Source of the DNA: Glandiceps talaboti
Taxonomy: Eukaryota > Hemichordata > Enteropneusta > Spengelidae
Reading direction: 5' to 3'
DNA length: 64,000 bases
Assembly: GCF_964340395.1 (NCBI RefSeq)
Contig: NC_135550.1
Span: 11,630,408-11,694,407 of the forward strand
How positions within the stretch are numbered: position 1 is the stretch's first letter; the number at the start of each line of letters is the position of its first letter. Under the pieces are notes generated by a model. That model was not told where the DNA came from. It saw only the letters and a program-made list of their open reading frames with translations, and did no database searches. Shown here piece by piece: positions 22,227-35,800 of this stretch. A program made the position numbers and the translations under genes.

Positions 22227-24270
22227 ACCTCCTTGTTGAAGTGTAGCATGCTGGTATACGAAAAATGTTCACCTTTGAGTCACACCACACTCAGCTGTGC
22301 ACACATATGAATTCTCATACAAATCAAATGAATAAATAAATAAATAAATATTTAAATAAATAGATGCCCTATGGTCTTATTTTAGAGTCAAATCGTATTG
22401 GGATTTTGGTTATCTGCCGGCCCAATCGTATGGCAAGCCGTTCAGGCCAACAGTATTGTATTTTTTCGGAGTTACAAACTAATTTTATCCGTTTATCTGT
22501 AGTTTTTCGATAGTATCCACATTTTTCCCATGTTAACGTTATCTAATTCCAACAAGTTTTCATTTATTTGAGATAATTTTTGTTTTACAGTTTTTTTTAA
22601 ATTTAGTTTTCGTTAAACCAGAATTGTATAAGGATTATAATAGTTGAAAGTCAAAATATATTTTTTAAAAAGTTTTTTGTAATAATTATTTTTTTAATTT
22701 TTCGAAAATAATTAAAATCGGGTCGTGGTAAAAAACGTACATGTTCGGACCACTCGATTTCCATAGTAGGGGTGTGGAGTAACTCAAATGACTGACTTCC
22801 GGTAGGCCCAAAACTAACATGTTGGTCGATGTACTTTGCACTTGCACGGACATTTGATTTGAATATATAAGAACACATACAAAGGCACAAGACCTCTCTC
22901 TTCGTCCAACCATTCAACTCAGTGCGATAAACGTTCAATCTGCTATTGATCTAGATCTTAATTCTGCACCAGTCAACAGAAGGAAAATGGCAGAAGTCGG
23001 GGCCTGGTGAAATTCTCCGGGGGAGGGGGGGGGAGGTCGATGAATTTTCCATCGAGCCAGCAAAAAGACTCTGAACCTGGGCATCTGACTCCTCCCTGTG
23101 AAAACAAAAATAGGCTGATCCCTATCATTGAATTTGAACCAACTCTTTTATCAGGAGGGGCTAAGAGGTGTATATTGTGACATATTAACTAGGATAAAGT
23201 TCACGTTAGGGGAGAACCATTTGATTGGGGGGGGGGGGGGTTGGAGGAAGTCGGTATAGCAGAAATTTTTTTTCCCATCACTGTGACAGCACACTTTTTT
23301 TCTATTGTCAGTCCTGCATCAAATTATTTTTTCTATATGCAGAAGCAATGTAAAAACATTTCTTGGTTACCAATTTTGTAACGTGTAGTTCATAACTACC
23401 TACATGTTACAAGTTAACAACTAACTTTAAGATACTGGTATTTTTTGGACCAAAAACAACAAGTGCCATTCAACTCTTACATTGATGTATTATTTCGTTG
23501 TTGTATTATTTCGTATGTGCAAATTGAAGGATTTTAAAATCAGACAATTGTTTGTTACGTTGTTAAGAACTTTGGTGATTTTGTTGTTATTGTTGAAACC
23601 CAACCCAAAACTATGCATATTTTTTCGAGTACCCCCCTGATGATTTGCTGATTTTGCTGATTTCAGCACATCGCAACATTAATTTTTACTTTTGCCTGTT
23701 GGAACAAATTTTTTTTCGAGCCATTACGGGGTCATTTTTTCTTCACCTGCCGACAAATTTGTTTATCCCAAATTCCCCCCCCCCCCCCCCGAAATCAAAG
23801 TTGACACCGTTTCTGATTGGTTCTACCTACGCCCAAAGTGAAACACTAGAATCAATGTAATAGTTGGTGACGACATACTGAACAAATATTGACAACCCTA
23901 TCACATTCAAAAGACAGAAATACTCACAAAGAGAAGCTAACCAGCGCTTTTTTACACAAACACATCCAAATTAAACAACGTCGACAACTCATATCCCTCT
24001 ACGACGAATCTAGTTCTTATACTTTTGACAGCAATCCAATGAACAAGGTAAATTCCTAGTTAAGTTACTGATGATGACGCATGGCAGTGCTTTCAAACAT
24101 CAGCTTGCTGTAAATTACACGGAGAAACAGATTCAAGGTTGTATCCTAAAATGCTTTCATGGGACATAATTGATAACAAGTCTAGGTAAATATATACAAG
24201 AAATGACGTTCTGTCAGGTCTCTATTACACATAGTTTAATACCCGAAATAGCATTTACGAAATCCTATCC
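22227..24270. other. intergenic, repeat-rich
   Basis: Contains (AATA)n at about 22327-22358, a G-rich segment at 23010-23130 distantly like the poly-G element ends, and a candidate element bounded by TTTGATTGGGG (23220) and CCCCCGAAATCAAA (ending 23799). No exon recognised. Confidence 0.45.
23220..23799. mobile_element. possible TIR element with poly-G termini
   Basis: Left end TTTGATT followed by a run of 14 or more G. Right end is a run of C followed by GAAATCAAA. The inverted match is short (about 7 bases plus the homopolymer), so the call is tentative. Confidence 0.35.
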
Positions 24271-24283
24271 CCACACACTTGCT

Positions 24284-24540
24284 GGCTGACTGACTGACTG
24301 ACTGACTGACTGACTGTCTGACTCACTCACTCACTCACTCACTCACTCACTCACTCACTCACTCACTCACTCACTCACTCACTCACTCACTCACTCACTC
24401 ACTCACTCACTCACTCACTCACTCACTCACCCAGCCACCCACCCACCCACTCACTCACTCACTCACTCACTCACTCACTCACTCACTCACTCACTCACTC
24501 ACTCACTCATTCATTCATTCATTCATTCATTCACTTACTT
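24284..24540. repeat. long compound tetranucleotide microsatellite
   Basis: (TGAC)n, then about 200 bases of (TCAC)n interrupted by CCAC/CCAG units, then (TCAT)n. The array looks like one lineage with base-substituted sub-blocks. Confidence 0.97.
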
Positions 24541-27500
24541 CATCACTCATATACTCACTCATAAAAACGGGGCCGGGTCGGATCGTCTTGGGTTTTATAG
24601 TTTATAGTTGTCCAAATCAAAGCCGCTTGAATAGTAACTCACTTGATCTCACTTTGACTGAGACTTCTCCGGACAATACTTTCAAGTTTACATCGAAATC
24701 TATGTTATTTTGTACAGCCAGATAATAAAATGTAGCAATGTCAGTAATATTTTTTTACAACTAGGCGACAAAACGTAACAACGTTAGTGAGATTTTTGTA
24801 CACCCAGATTATGATATGTAACAATATGTCAGTAAGATATTCGCACAGCTAGATAATGAAATAAGACAATGTCAGTGATATATATGTACAGCCAGGCGAT
24901 AAAATATAACAATATTATTAAAAATTATGTTGTACAAGCGGATGATAAAACGTTAGCTGAATTTTGAACAGCCAGACGGTAAAATGTAGCGATGTTAGTA
25001 AGGTTTTTAATTTTTTACCGCCAGAAAACGATTTTTTCCCTACTCATTTGATTTTAGTTGTAGACCACAATACGTGGTTGTGGAACAATACGTTTTTAAG
25101 AGCTTAAAATATGTATACGAGGCTCCAAGACAGCAGCAGACGGAATACGATTGTTATGGCATAAATCACTATAGCTTAACGTCCTGGAATGTCTGATGTG
25201 TTTGTACTCTTGGTTCATGCACACACAGTCAGAAAATTATTGAGAATAGTAATCTCAAATGAATATTCCCAAATGTACGCCGACATCTCGTCAGCACCAT
25301 TAGAGGCAAGGCAATAATTTTCTAATTCTCTGAGTAGTAATACATTACTGGAGATTTCGTCTTAGCTTGCAAATGTTATTAAACGATGTATCTAGTTTAG
25401 TGAAACTCGTCGAGAGGTTTCATGTTCTGATAAACACTATTAAAGACAAAACACAACCATCTCTTGTACAATGTCTACTCATTTGGTTAATGAATCAGAT
25501 GTCAACAATAGCAGTAGGCAAACTATTACAAGAGTCACTTGGTAGAATTGTTCATCGTACCTTACATTCGTTTTTAGCGTAGATTTGATTTTAACTCAAG
25601 CTTGCTTCTTGAAAATATATCTTTAAAACTAAAAAAAAACTGTCAATGAACCGGATGCTATTATGGCTTCAACCCACCTATAGTCAAGAAACATAAACAA
25701 GTACACGATTTCTAATTAATCAGGATTATTACGGTTTAGTTCCTACTTACGTTAATTAGAGTCGTTGATTTACGCCTTTGAAAGCTCCAATGACATTTAT
25801 GACCTCTACTTTATGAAACATACTTATAGACAAAATAATCATACGTGAAAGTACGGTAGGAGTATTAGTACAGTCTATATGTCTACATACAATAAAGAAG
25901 TCTAGGGGAGTATTTAAAGACACTTCATAAACTACATAAACTAAAAATTGCCAATTCAACAGCAATAGGTTCGTAATTTTGGAAAACGACAATTTCTTTC
26001 TAGAGGCACAGTACTGAAAACGAAAATCGAAATCTTCATACATTATACCGTTTATCCCAAAGCATTGATGTGACGATAGTAAATCTCGTTGACACGCTTT
26101 CAATTATTAATTAACACGGGCCTTGAATTACTGTTAATAATAGTACTGTTAACAATGGCTTCAGAATAGGAACATCTAGGACAGTGACAATATGCATATA
26201 GAACAAAAGAAAAACAGAAGTATGATCATGTAAAGCTCATAAACGGTGTACAAGATATCAAATGGCAAGTGAAACGAGGCGATAATAACAAAATTTTCAA
26301 TCAAGCATATATACTCGATAGTATAACTGAGGCAACCAAATCAACTCCACTAGAGCATATACAACCATAATCATAAATTTGCTTTCATCCTGAATTTCTC
26401 TTATGTTGGTTGATTCTATCGGAATATTTGCCGGCATTGAGTTCTAGGGAGCATAAATAAATAAAACAATTCACCCGTAGGAGCCTGAACATGATATTGT
26501 AAATACATGCAGGCTCGATATTTTTACGAGTTGGGAAATATAATGCTCGCATTTCTGTATCTGTATCTGTATCGTAGACGTACAAGCACCAATACTGGTT
26601 GTTGCGTACGTAGTCAAGGGTTGGGTGTAGGGCAATACCGTGATCAAGGCATTTGGTAGGGATCAGTCACATCCCTTGGCAATAGTGACCATTTCACATA
26701 TATAGGAAAACATATCGTAATTCTTGTTGCACAGAAACATTGTCGATATTGATCTGCAATTATTCTGTCGTTTGTGTTTTTCGATGTTTATATGTTGTTG
26801 TTTGTTTGTTTGTTTGTTTGTTTGTTTGTTTGTTTGTTTTGTGTGTGTTTTCATAAACAAAACTAAGCCGGAGCCCCTTTGCTTTTACCCGCTAAAAATG
26901 CAAACGATGGATTCATGACGTGCTTTACTTGAAAGAGCAGCATACAGGTACAATAACTGAAGATGACTGCAAACGAGGCTATATTTGGCGTGAAACTTAA
27001 AGGTAACCTTTATTTCGTGATCGTCCCGGGTTCGGCATCATTGCCTTACTCAATCAAGGCAGGAGTCTAGTGAGACATATGCTCACAGCTCCGAGATCCA
27101 AGATCAATTGTGTCTTGTAATCTCTAAAATGTATTAGTTAACTATCAAACATTGGTCGTCATAATAATTACAATAAGTCTTGAATATTAAGTGAGTGTCC
27201 TAAGGTAACTAAGGTAATGCATAATTATGAGCGTCCTGGAACATGAAAAATGAAACAAAGCACTCTACAACTTGAGTCATAGACAGTGGAGGGGAAGCCT
27301 ATATTGTCTATGCTTGAATCATGTCTCTAGATGGAAGTGTTATTACCTCTTCAGTCTCATATTATCGGCCAAAAAAGTCAATATTATCGTTATATTATGA
27401 AACATATATATCTCGGAACACAAGTGTCTGTGGGATAGCGGAATCGTGTAATGTCGCCATGGTGTTAGTCCTCTACGTCAACCACAGGCAAGCTACATTC

Positions 27501-28860
27501 TGTTCTGTATTGTTTATATACATGTAAAGTAGATCCCTGCATTGACTTGTGGCAGCACCATATGTAAAATAGGCTGAATAAAATGGCATAATAACATTGA
27601 CTGACACAAGCAACGGCCGATAGCGGCGCTCTCCATACACATCCAATTCGAATATCCAATTACATTTACTGAAGGTAGTTAATAGCCTCCCCCCCCCACC
27701 TCATTTTTGAGGAGTAAATTTGATGACCCCTTAAAATCCTCTGGAAGTAAATATAGTGTACACTCCCTAGTGTGGTCGCATCAGTCATTTATATTAGTTT
27801 TACAGACAATAGCTATCGTCAGGCGATACGGATGGGGTTCACACTCACGTCGTTTTTTTCACAAAAGACAACTAAAGTCAGCACCGAGCAGATTTTATTC
27901 TATAACTAACTCCGGAGATATGCGCTCCGAGGACTCAGGCATTTCTTCATCCACTGGATGCAGACGTGTCAGAGTCCTCGATCGGATCGCCTATTTCCAG
28001 AGCTAATGTTATTTGACACAACATCTAACTTGAAGAAAATAACACCTAACTTGAAGAAAATACCGACTTGGAACAGTAGATATGTCTATTGATTGCGCCC
28101 GCGGTTGCAAACTGCTTTGAGGAGCTTTGTAGTCTTGAAAATAAACATAAAAACATGTCTTAATAACCAGTGAAAAACCAGTCATGACAATTTCATGAAA
28201 ATGAAAAGGACTGGAAATGATAACCACTGGTGTTGACTATTACCGTATGACTCGAGAGTGTCAATACACAAGTTGATGGCATAATAGTAGGCCTAAACCT
28301 ATGTGTCAAAGACGTCGTGATATTGTACAAATTCAACATCAATTTAATATGCAAGTAAAAAATCGCGTCGCCATCTTGAAAACAACCAAACACAACAAAA
28401 TGTAGTGATGCTTTATACATTATTTTGCGGGCTTTCTGGGTTTTTTAATGCAAAACCTTGCAATTCCGAATGGAAATTAATGGGGAAAATAAAACAATAC
28501 TTACATTTGTGTTTAAATGCACTGGAAGCATAATTATGATATTTCATAATCGTCATAATGGGTTTTGAAAAAAAATATTCATCACGTGAACTTAACATTA
28601 ATGATGCAAATTTCACGAATACGTTTAAAGATATGAAGTACTCACCGATGGGTCACCCATGTATACATGGGTGTCACGTGAGACCTGTTCGGCCTCCTCT
28701 GGTAGGCTAGTTAACTTAAAATCACAAATGTATAAAAACAACAATGGTTAAGAGCTAACCCATTCGATTTCTGGGGGAGTGGGGAGGGGAGGATTTGGAC
28801 ACAGCAACACATTTTCGGTCACCACGATAACATTTTTTTCCAAGAGCAACTAGAAAGCAA
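24541..28860. other. intergenic, no convincing gene
   Basis: Contains degenerate ~60-base repeats around 24700-25010 (TACAGCCAGATAATAAAATGTA-like units) and (GTTT)n at about 26796-26838. Open frames at 25756-26103 (minus, 115 aa) and 27707-28006 (plus, 99 aa) match nothing I know. A perfect 20-bp palindrome CACCCATGTATACATGGGTG lies at 28654-28673. Confidence 0.45.
24700..25010. repeat. degenerate tandem repeat, ~60-bp unit
   Basis: Five or six units containing variants of ACAGCCAGATAATAAAATGT and AACAATGTCAGTAAGATT, spaced about 55-65 bases. Confidence 0.6.
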
Positions 28861-29730
28861 TTTTTTACCACAACTAAATTGAGGTTATAAGCATGGTAAA
28901 GCATCTGTCTGTCTGTGTGTGTGTAAACAAATTAAGTCAAAAACCACCAGACCGATTGCCTTGGTATTTGATGGGGACATTGATTTTGGTTTCTAGTTGG
29001 GATATTATTCAAAGCAAAATGATCGCATCATAGGTGTGTGATTTAGGTCTAAAAAATGTCATTCTAGGTCAGATTGGTGTGATATTTTGGGAATATTCTA
29101 AGGGGTGTGTAGGTGAAGAAAATTTATTGACATTATAACATCGGTGATATGCAACTTAAGTCTTAAATGTGGGTATCTTGGTCAAAAATCTTTAATTCCA
29201 AAACGTATGGGCCAGTTGACCTGAACTTTAATGAGGTATGTATCTGGGAGGTATAGCTGAAAGTGTATTCATGACACTATGATCACATCAGTGATATTCA
29301 AATTAGGTCTAAACATCTTAATTTTGGTCAAAAATGTATATCTAAAAAAAACAAACTCACATGGTGAATGGGGCTGAAATTTGGAAGGGTGTTATACTGC
29401 TGATCAAAACATTTTGACACAAGTGGCTCTAGCAACCATGACAACGCCCTTAGGAACAGGCAAATGATGTATATTACATTGATAACAACAGGTAAAAAAT
29501 ATTCAAAGATGCCTAGCAACAAGGCCATCCCCCATAGCCACGGCTAAATGATGATGTATATTGCAATATGTAAGTGGGTAAACATTCAAAATGGATGCAA
29601 ATATGCCTAGCAATAAGACCACTACCATAGCAACAGCCAAATTATGGTGTATATAAGGAAGATAAAAATCAGGATGGGTACGCAAGTCATGCGTGCACGC
29701 ACGCACCCCCTCCCCCCCACACACACACAT

Positions 29731-29765
<35 letters not shown>

Positions 29766-29812
29766 TACATACATACATACATACATACATACATACATAC
29801 ATACATACATAC
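28860..29812 (-). mobile_element. TAGCACAACTG-family element (inverted copy) with terminal microsatellites
   Basis: Read on the minus strand it matches the order of the element at 59633-60515: the TAGC/TGTTGCTAGGC minisatellite units (29400-29640), the module TTTTGGTCAAAAATGT, then the GCATGGTAAAG and CTGTCTGTCTG end at 28890-28925. (AC)n and (CATA)n tracts at 29715-29812 adjoin it. Boundaries are approximate. Confidence 0.55.
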
Positions 29813-30579
29813 TTTGTTCTGCATGATCACAATGCCTTCGACTAAAACATATACATTTATCAAGGCCCGTGCTGATTAATGACAAAATGGCACTTTGAAA
29901 TATTTAGTTGTCTGCCGAGTACTTTATTAATAGAAAAGAATGTATATGTAAATCGTAACTTGCCTGATAATAATTTACAAATATTGTCATCAGCATACCC
30001 TGCAGGCCTACTTCACTCACCGTGTGCTGTACTGATTCAATAATCAAATCAACCCAGTCATACATCAAACATGTGAATATTTTTAAAAAAAAGATTATGA
30101 TGGATGACTTTGGTATTCGTGCTGTATTAATGATGACTCGAGAGAGGATTGTTTTCTTTCAAACTCCATGGTGAATGATTCTGTAGATGTATAGATGTGG
30201 CTAGCTACATATAGTGCTAGATGCATTGTGATTCTAGTAATTTTGACCTATAAAACATATGTATAATGTAGATTGAGTGACTGACTGACTGACTGTCTGT
30301 CAGCGACTGACAAGTAATATAATCTCAAATTGGATAATGTTGACAACCTTGACAACGATATTTTTATTATATTTGGGGTACAGATAAGGTAGAAAAAAAT
30401 AATGGTTAATCAGGATCCCTTATGGACATAGTATGAGTTCCAACTGACACAGCCTCTGGAGAGATACACTTACAATGTAGTTAAATTAAATCCGGCTACT
30501 TCACATGGAGCGTCTGCCATTAGCTTTAAAACGAGTTATTTTAATTCTAAGATGGATAACTAAATCTGGGGGTCAGATT

Positions 30580-31115
30580 ATCTAGCTCGTAGGTTAGATT
30601 ATCTAGTTCGTAAGTGACTTACACATTATCTAATTCGTAGATTAGATTATTAAGTTCGAAGGTTAGATTATGTCAGTGATTGAAACTTTAGATTATCTAG
30701 ATTATATCAAGATTATCCAGTTCGTTGTGGATTAAAGACAATTAGAGACATTTGATCTATTCGTCTTTATGATTTATCTCAGTTTGTAAATTTATGGACA
30801 ATTATCTACGTGAAGATGGACTATAATGCAGTGGAGAAGACTCCCTAAGTTACTAGAATTTGATTAAAACGTACTCAAAACGATTATGTAAATTATGTAA
30901 GTTATTAATGATGGCTTTGATTAATGTTAGTTAAAGTCACAGTAAGAAAGTAAAATTCGGTCAGCATCCTTCATTCCACGTAGGTTTGATCATCTCGTTT
31001 GGAGGTTAGATTATCTAAGTAGTTCGGACGTTAGGTTATGTAGTTCGGACGTTAGGTTATGTAGTTCGGATCATGTTAGATTATCTAGTTTGTATGTTAG
31101 ATTATCTCTTTCGGA
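30580..31115. repeat. degenerate ~20-bp minisatellite
   Basis: Repeated variants of TTAGATTATCTAGTTCG(T/G)A with spacing near 20-21 bases in two clusters, 30580-30730 and 31000-31115. It includes a pair of identical TTCGGACGTTAGGTTATGTAG units. Confidence 0.75.
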
Positions 31116-31841
31116 GGTCATGTGACACGAATGCTATAGCTATATTAGGAGGTTCGATTCGAAAGACTAACTCACAACGCGTACGCCTAATAATAGTGCG
31201 TTCGTTTACTAGTTCCATTAGACTCCGACGTAGACAGTTGCCCAGCTTTAAATTTCTCGTCTGAGCATCTAAGGGTTAGGCTATTCCATTAGGACATATT
31301 AATTAGGGTACATAATGCAAGCATTTAAAACTGTACATTCTTCTCTTTCTTCTTTGGATTCATTATAATAAAGTTAGGGGCTCCTGTCAAAAGGACTATG
31401 TGCTTTAAGGGGGCTGATCACTTTTACCTTGAGGTAAATATTGTATTTCCACGTAGTTCATCGTCAGTAATTCTATGACTCATAATGATATACATATTTA
31501 ATGAGTAATATTACTCTTGAGTATTAATATTTGCTGCGCCAAGGTTAACGTCAGAACGTCATGATTAAAAAAACACACCAGTTTTAGGTGACATTTGACT
31601 ATGAACAAATTTTGATTTTTGAGGAAATTTGTTCATAGTATATTAAAATTGTGGCATTGAAATATAAACAGATGGAAAGGTTCTGTTTGATTGTGCATAT
31701 CATATTGTATGTAAATGACGTGTATGTCATTTGTACAAAAACTAAGCAGTCCCATGGATCATACATAAATAAAATTCCTAAAATGTATGTTGACATTTAT
31801 TCTTGATATTGTAATTTAGGAAGAGTATCGTATGTTGATTA

Positions 31842-31890
31842 AGATAAGATGAGATGAGATGAGATGAGATGAGATGAGATGAGATAAGAT
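31842..31890. repeat. (GATGA)n pentanucleotide repeat
   Basis: About eight GAGAT units with GATAA variants at the edges. Confidence 0.9.
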
Positions 31891-32113
31891 AAGCGAGAAA
31901 TTTGACAATTTTATGAAATTGTTTTGTGATATAGATTTTTCTCTACTTTTCAATGTTCTATACTATCTGGTGTATTGAATCCTTTACAGGTAAACTTGTT
32001 TTTGTGTAGCTGTACACATAACACGCTAAGAAACGTAATGAATGTGTATGTTTACAGTTCGGACCCAATAATCAGTGCCCCCATAGCCCAAAACACGCTG
32101 ATGAGTTTCCACA

Positions 32114-32300
32114 CAATCCGATGTTACAGTAGTGTTCTCGGTGCGATTTTTTGTTAGCTCATACGTTTACTGTGGTTTGTTCTTTAGTGATCGCCCGTTA
32201 GCTACATCGTAGGTAACGGGCGATCATAAAAAAAACAAGCAACAGTATACGTACATGAAATCGCGCCGAGTACACTACACATGGATATTAATCAGATTGT
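32114..32300. mobile_element. foldback MITE with 9-bp target duplication, copy 2
   Basis: Ends CAATCCGATG and AATCAGATTGT. The inner arms pair around GTGATCGCCCGTTA / TAACGGGCGATCA. GTTTCCACA occurs at 32105-32113 and 32301-32309. Its right end, inverted, aligns with the ends of the element at 19079, so the two belong to one family. Confidence 0.8.
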
Positions 32301-33410
32301 GTTTCCACACAAACTATAATCAATTAGGTTTACACGCCATGAGAGAATGGTGATCGCTGTGGCTGAAAGTATATAACCTAGCTTGTACCTTGATATTGAA
32401 TATTCAATGAGCACTACCATATATAGGTATCGAGGCAAGTCAATTAAACCACAAATGTATAAGGGAAGGGTATCACAAATATATCACTGGTCAAACTAAC
32501 ATGTTAACGAATTCTCAAAGCCAAACTTTCCCTCTAAAGATTTAAACCTGTCAATACACTGCATGCGGATAATGTTGACTACTAATTAACAGTGTCTATT
32601 TAGAAGTAATTGAACAAATTTTAGGGAATATATCATTTGGCTGGTTGATGAAAACAATGTCCCAGTTACAGCCACTGCAGGTTTAAAGTGTATCATTTAA
32701 GTGCCTGTCACACACAGATAGATCAGGGTAACGAGAGACAAGCATTGATTTATGTAATCCTTGCTTTGAAAAAAAGGATAACACTGGCATCGTAGAATAC
32801 AGATTATATACGTAAAAAGAGACAGCTGATTCAAGAATAACTTTTGTGACACCAAATTATATCCAAAGACTGACATACATAATCTTCTACCACTGACAGT
32901 ATGACGTCTTGCCTCGTAATACTAAATAATTGAAAGTATTAACCCTAACAATGCGAAGACTCGCAAAAGCTAAGTACCTGTCTACATCAAATTGAAACGG
33001 AATGGGAATATAAGTAACTACTGCATACAGTTTGCCTAATACGCTAACCTATAAATGAATGACCAAATGAGTAATCCAAACAGGTAGCATTATATCCGAT
33101 AGTCTAATGCAACATGGTCATAACTTGACATCCAAAACCTTATTACCTAACGTCCGAACTTAATTACTGAACTGCCTAAACTAATTACTTAATCTTAACC
33201 TTATTACGTGCCATACACGAGCAATTTCAGAACATGTCCCCGGACACCGAGTGTGTTGTGAATTGTCAAGTACTTTTGTCAAACTTTTTTTACGACAAAT
33301 TTAAACACCGTTGCGTATCTCATACCCCATTGAAGAGTCCAAAATATTGTAATGCCATGTTATCCCAATATTTTTGAATTATTTTTTGAAGTTTCGCAGG
33401 TATACAGTTA

Positions 33411-33643
33411 TCAAACAGATATGGCGGTGTACGTATTTGTATTGCTTTTCAGTGAATGTCTTCCATGTTGAATTTCACTACATGGACTTGGAAATCTTAC
33501 AGTTATTGCATCTAAAGCAGGATCGTAGCGTGATGTGCTGCATCGCCCATAACAAAGTACGCATGCTATAAGAACTGCAATCATTATGACTAGAGGCATG
33601 AAGAAATACACAGTGACTGCCATACCAAGGCCCATTTGGTTAA
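33411..33643 (-). CDS. LDLR class A membrane protein: last exon (TM and cytoplasmic tail)
   Basis: Acceptor CAG at 33644-33646, phase 1 entry. It encodes VNQMGLGMAVTVYFFMPLVI then MIAVLIACVLCYGRC, a single membrane helix, followed by a tail of about 45 residues ending NTYTAISV and TGA at 33411. The phase matches the donor of the LDLa exon at 35340. The tail has no NPxY motif, unlike endocytic LDL receptors. Probably a small LDLa-containing receptor; the orthologue is not identified. Confidence 0.8.
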
Positions 33644-34486
33644 CTGAAAGAGATATACAAAGAAAACGCTGTTAAAATAACAAGATCAACACTGATTTTC
33701 ACTCATTAAATATTGTCTGTTAACATATTCTCGTTTTTAATCAACTATGCACAAGACTAAGTCTTTTTAGGAAGCACCTGAAAGGTATAACAATATACTA
33801 GGTTTCGGAATGAGACGAGAAGCGGATATGCTTATTTAGCGTTTCACTCATGGGACATGACGCAATTCAATTGAAGACTAACAATAACAGACATACAATA
33901 CACACAGCAGGACTTTTTACAGTGAAAAGTAATAATCATTGCTAGTCCTTTACAGTGTAGTGGAAGAAAGGCTTCTGTTCAGAATATTACACATGGACTT
34001 GATGATTTCAGCTTTAACTGTTTACTTCCCAACTGATAATCAACATGTTAACTTGACTTCTGTTTCGAAAATCCCCACTGTGTGCGGCACTGTCTCTCTG
34101 TATGTGTAAAAATAGTGTCCCATGAGTGAAACACAACGGCATCTTAATTTCTCCTGTACACCTGTTCTTGCAAGCCGTGGCACATTTTCCGCTGATGCGC
34201 ATGCCGTAAAGAGGTCTGTACTGGTTTTACGACGATGTTTAAAACACTGCAGTGCAGATCTAGAGTACTTGTATTTGGGTATTCAGATAAGTATACAACA
34301 GATATGATTCGTCATGAGAGCATACAAAATATACATTCATGACACTCCATTATATTATTACAGATATCTAAATGGGATTTCTCCTGAAAGGTATAACAAT
34401 ATACATCTTGGGAGTTCACCTCACCATTAATGTCCAAGATCGTGCGAAATAAGTACACTCCATTAGGCCGACAACTGTAATATATG

Positions 34487-34560
34487 TCTTGACTTCAGCG
34501 AAGCTTTCGACAAATTATACCCCTGTGATTTAGTTACTCAACCTTTGCTGTAATGGATCA
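34487..34560 (+). mobile_element. degraded reverse-transcriptase fragment
   Basis: ICLDFSEAFDKLYPCDLV reads as the conserved RT block usually written LDFSKAFD. Stops and frame breaks follow at once, so it is a dead LINE remnant. It lies in the intron between LDLa gene exons. Confidence 0.55.
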
Positions 34561-35339
34561 CAGGGTAGCAACCACGAAAGGGGACTTTCATGTTTTTTCA
34601 TGCACTAAGTATGTCAAAATAGAAGGCAAAATTCATTTCCCCTTCCTCATATATCCCTGGGAGTCTGTTTTAATCTCGTCTGGCTAGAATGCACACATCG
34701 CTTACAAACGTCTGATGCTAAATCTTTCTTAGAGACTAAAGGCTTCTCGATCCTTTACTCATGCTGAGAACAGAAAAATACCTTTACAAATTTAAATCAG
34801 GACCTAAGGCAACTGTAAAAGACTTTGATATGTAATATCCTTCCTGCGCCAACATTGTGTAGTTTGCAGTAAACAGAGTAGAGTGATTTATTTATTACAC
34901 ACTTAGACTGTGCGAAAACACCAAGCTTGAGATACATAGAAATTACAAAAACATTTCATCTAAGCCCACATAACAATTTGTTTCCGGAAAAGGATTGTGA
35001 AGAGGACATGCCAAGGGCTAGCCTTATGCATATTTTATTCCTACTCTGACCAGTGTTGCCTAACCGACTACAAAACATGGTAACAGCTTAAGTCTTATCA
35101 ATATTTATGGAACTCTATTGCCCTAATGCTCCTTCCCTTCTTTGTTTTTTTTTATTTCGTATCGTCAGTTTTCATGTCATGAAACATTGGAATATATCAG
35201 TTGTTTCTTTGAAAATTGAAAATAAACTAAGTACGCACAATTTTGGGGTAGGCGCTCAGTGTATTATATGTATTGTACTGTGCCTCTCAGAATTCCCAAT
35301 TTCTAGTATGTAATGTTTGTAAGTAAATCAGTTTCTTAC

Positions 35340-35438
35340 CTTTACTTTTACATCTATCAATGTTTTCATCTCGTCCATCTATACAATCCTTGACGCCATT
35401 ACACAATTCATGACTATGGAGATTCGCAACACAGGAAT
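35340..35438 (-). CDS. LDLR class A domain exon (C-terminal module)
   Basis: Encodes DSCVANLHSHELCNGVKDC then IDGRDENIDRCKSK. The spacing LCNG..DC.DG.DE....C is the Ca2+-binding half of an LDLa module. Its N-terminal half is short, so the first disulfide pair may be altered. Phase 1-1 exon, 99 nt, between AG at 35439-35440 and donor GTAAGA. Confidence 0.85.
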
Positions 35439-35690
35439 CTATACAAAACAAATTTTAACCATTACTTATTGACACATAGCACTCGAATAATAAAGCATTC
35501 CTGGACGACTATATCGAATACCATACTGCATGCCCCGATTCAGATAAACATCGAGAAATGATGAAACGGTCCGTAGTATAAATCCATAATGTAATATCAG
35601 ACTCGTCTTCTTTCATTTTTATGTATGATAGCTCTCCAAGATGATTGAGCACTCTACTTGAATGAAAGAAGAATGAAACTCTATGTATAT

Positions 35691-35800
35691 GTGTGTATGT
35701 ATGTATGTATGTATGTATGTATGTATGTATGTATGTATGTATGTATGTGTGAATGTATGTATGTATGCATGTATGTATGCATGAATGTATGTATGTATGT
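35691..35800. repeat. (TATG)n microsatellite
   Basis: About 25 tetranucleotide units with a few GTGAATG and GCATG variants, next to the CGTCTTCTTTC module also seen at 9375. Confidence 0.95.

Noticed and set aside
24284-24540. Regular array that might be taken for CRISPR
   Set aside because: Pure tetranucleotide microsatellite, no spacer structure; eukaryotic context.
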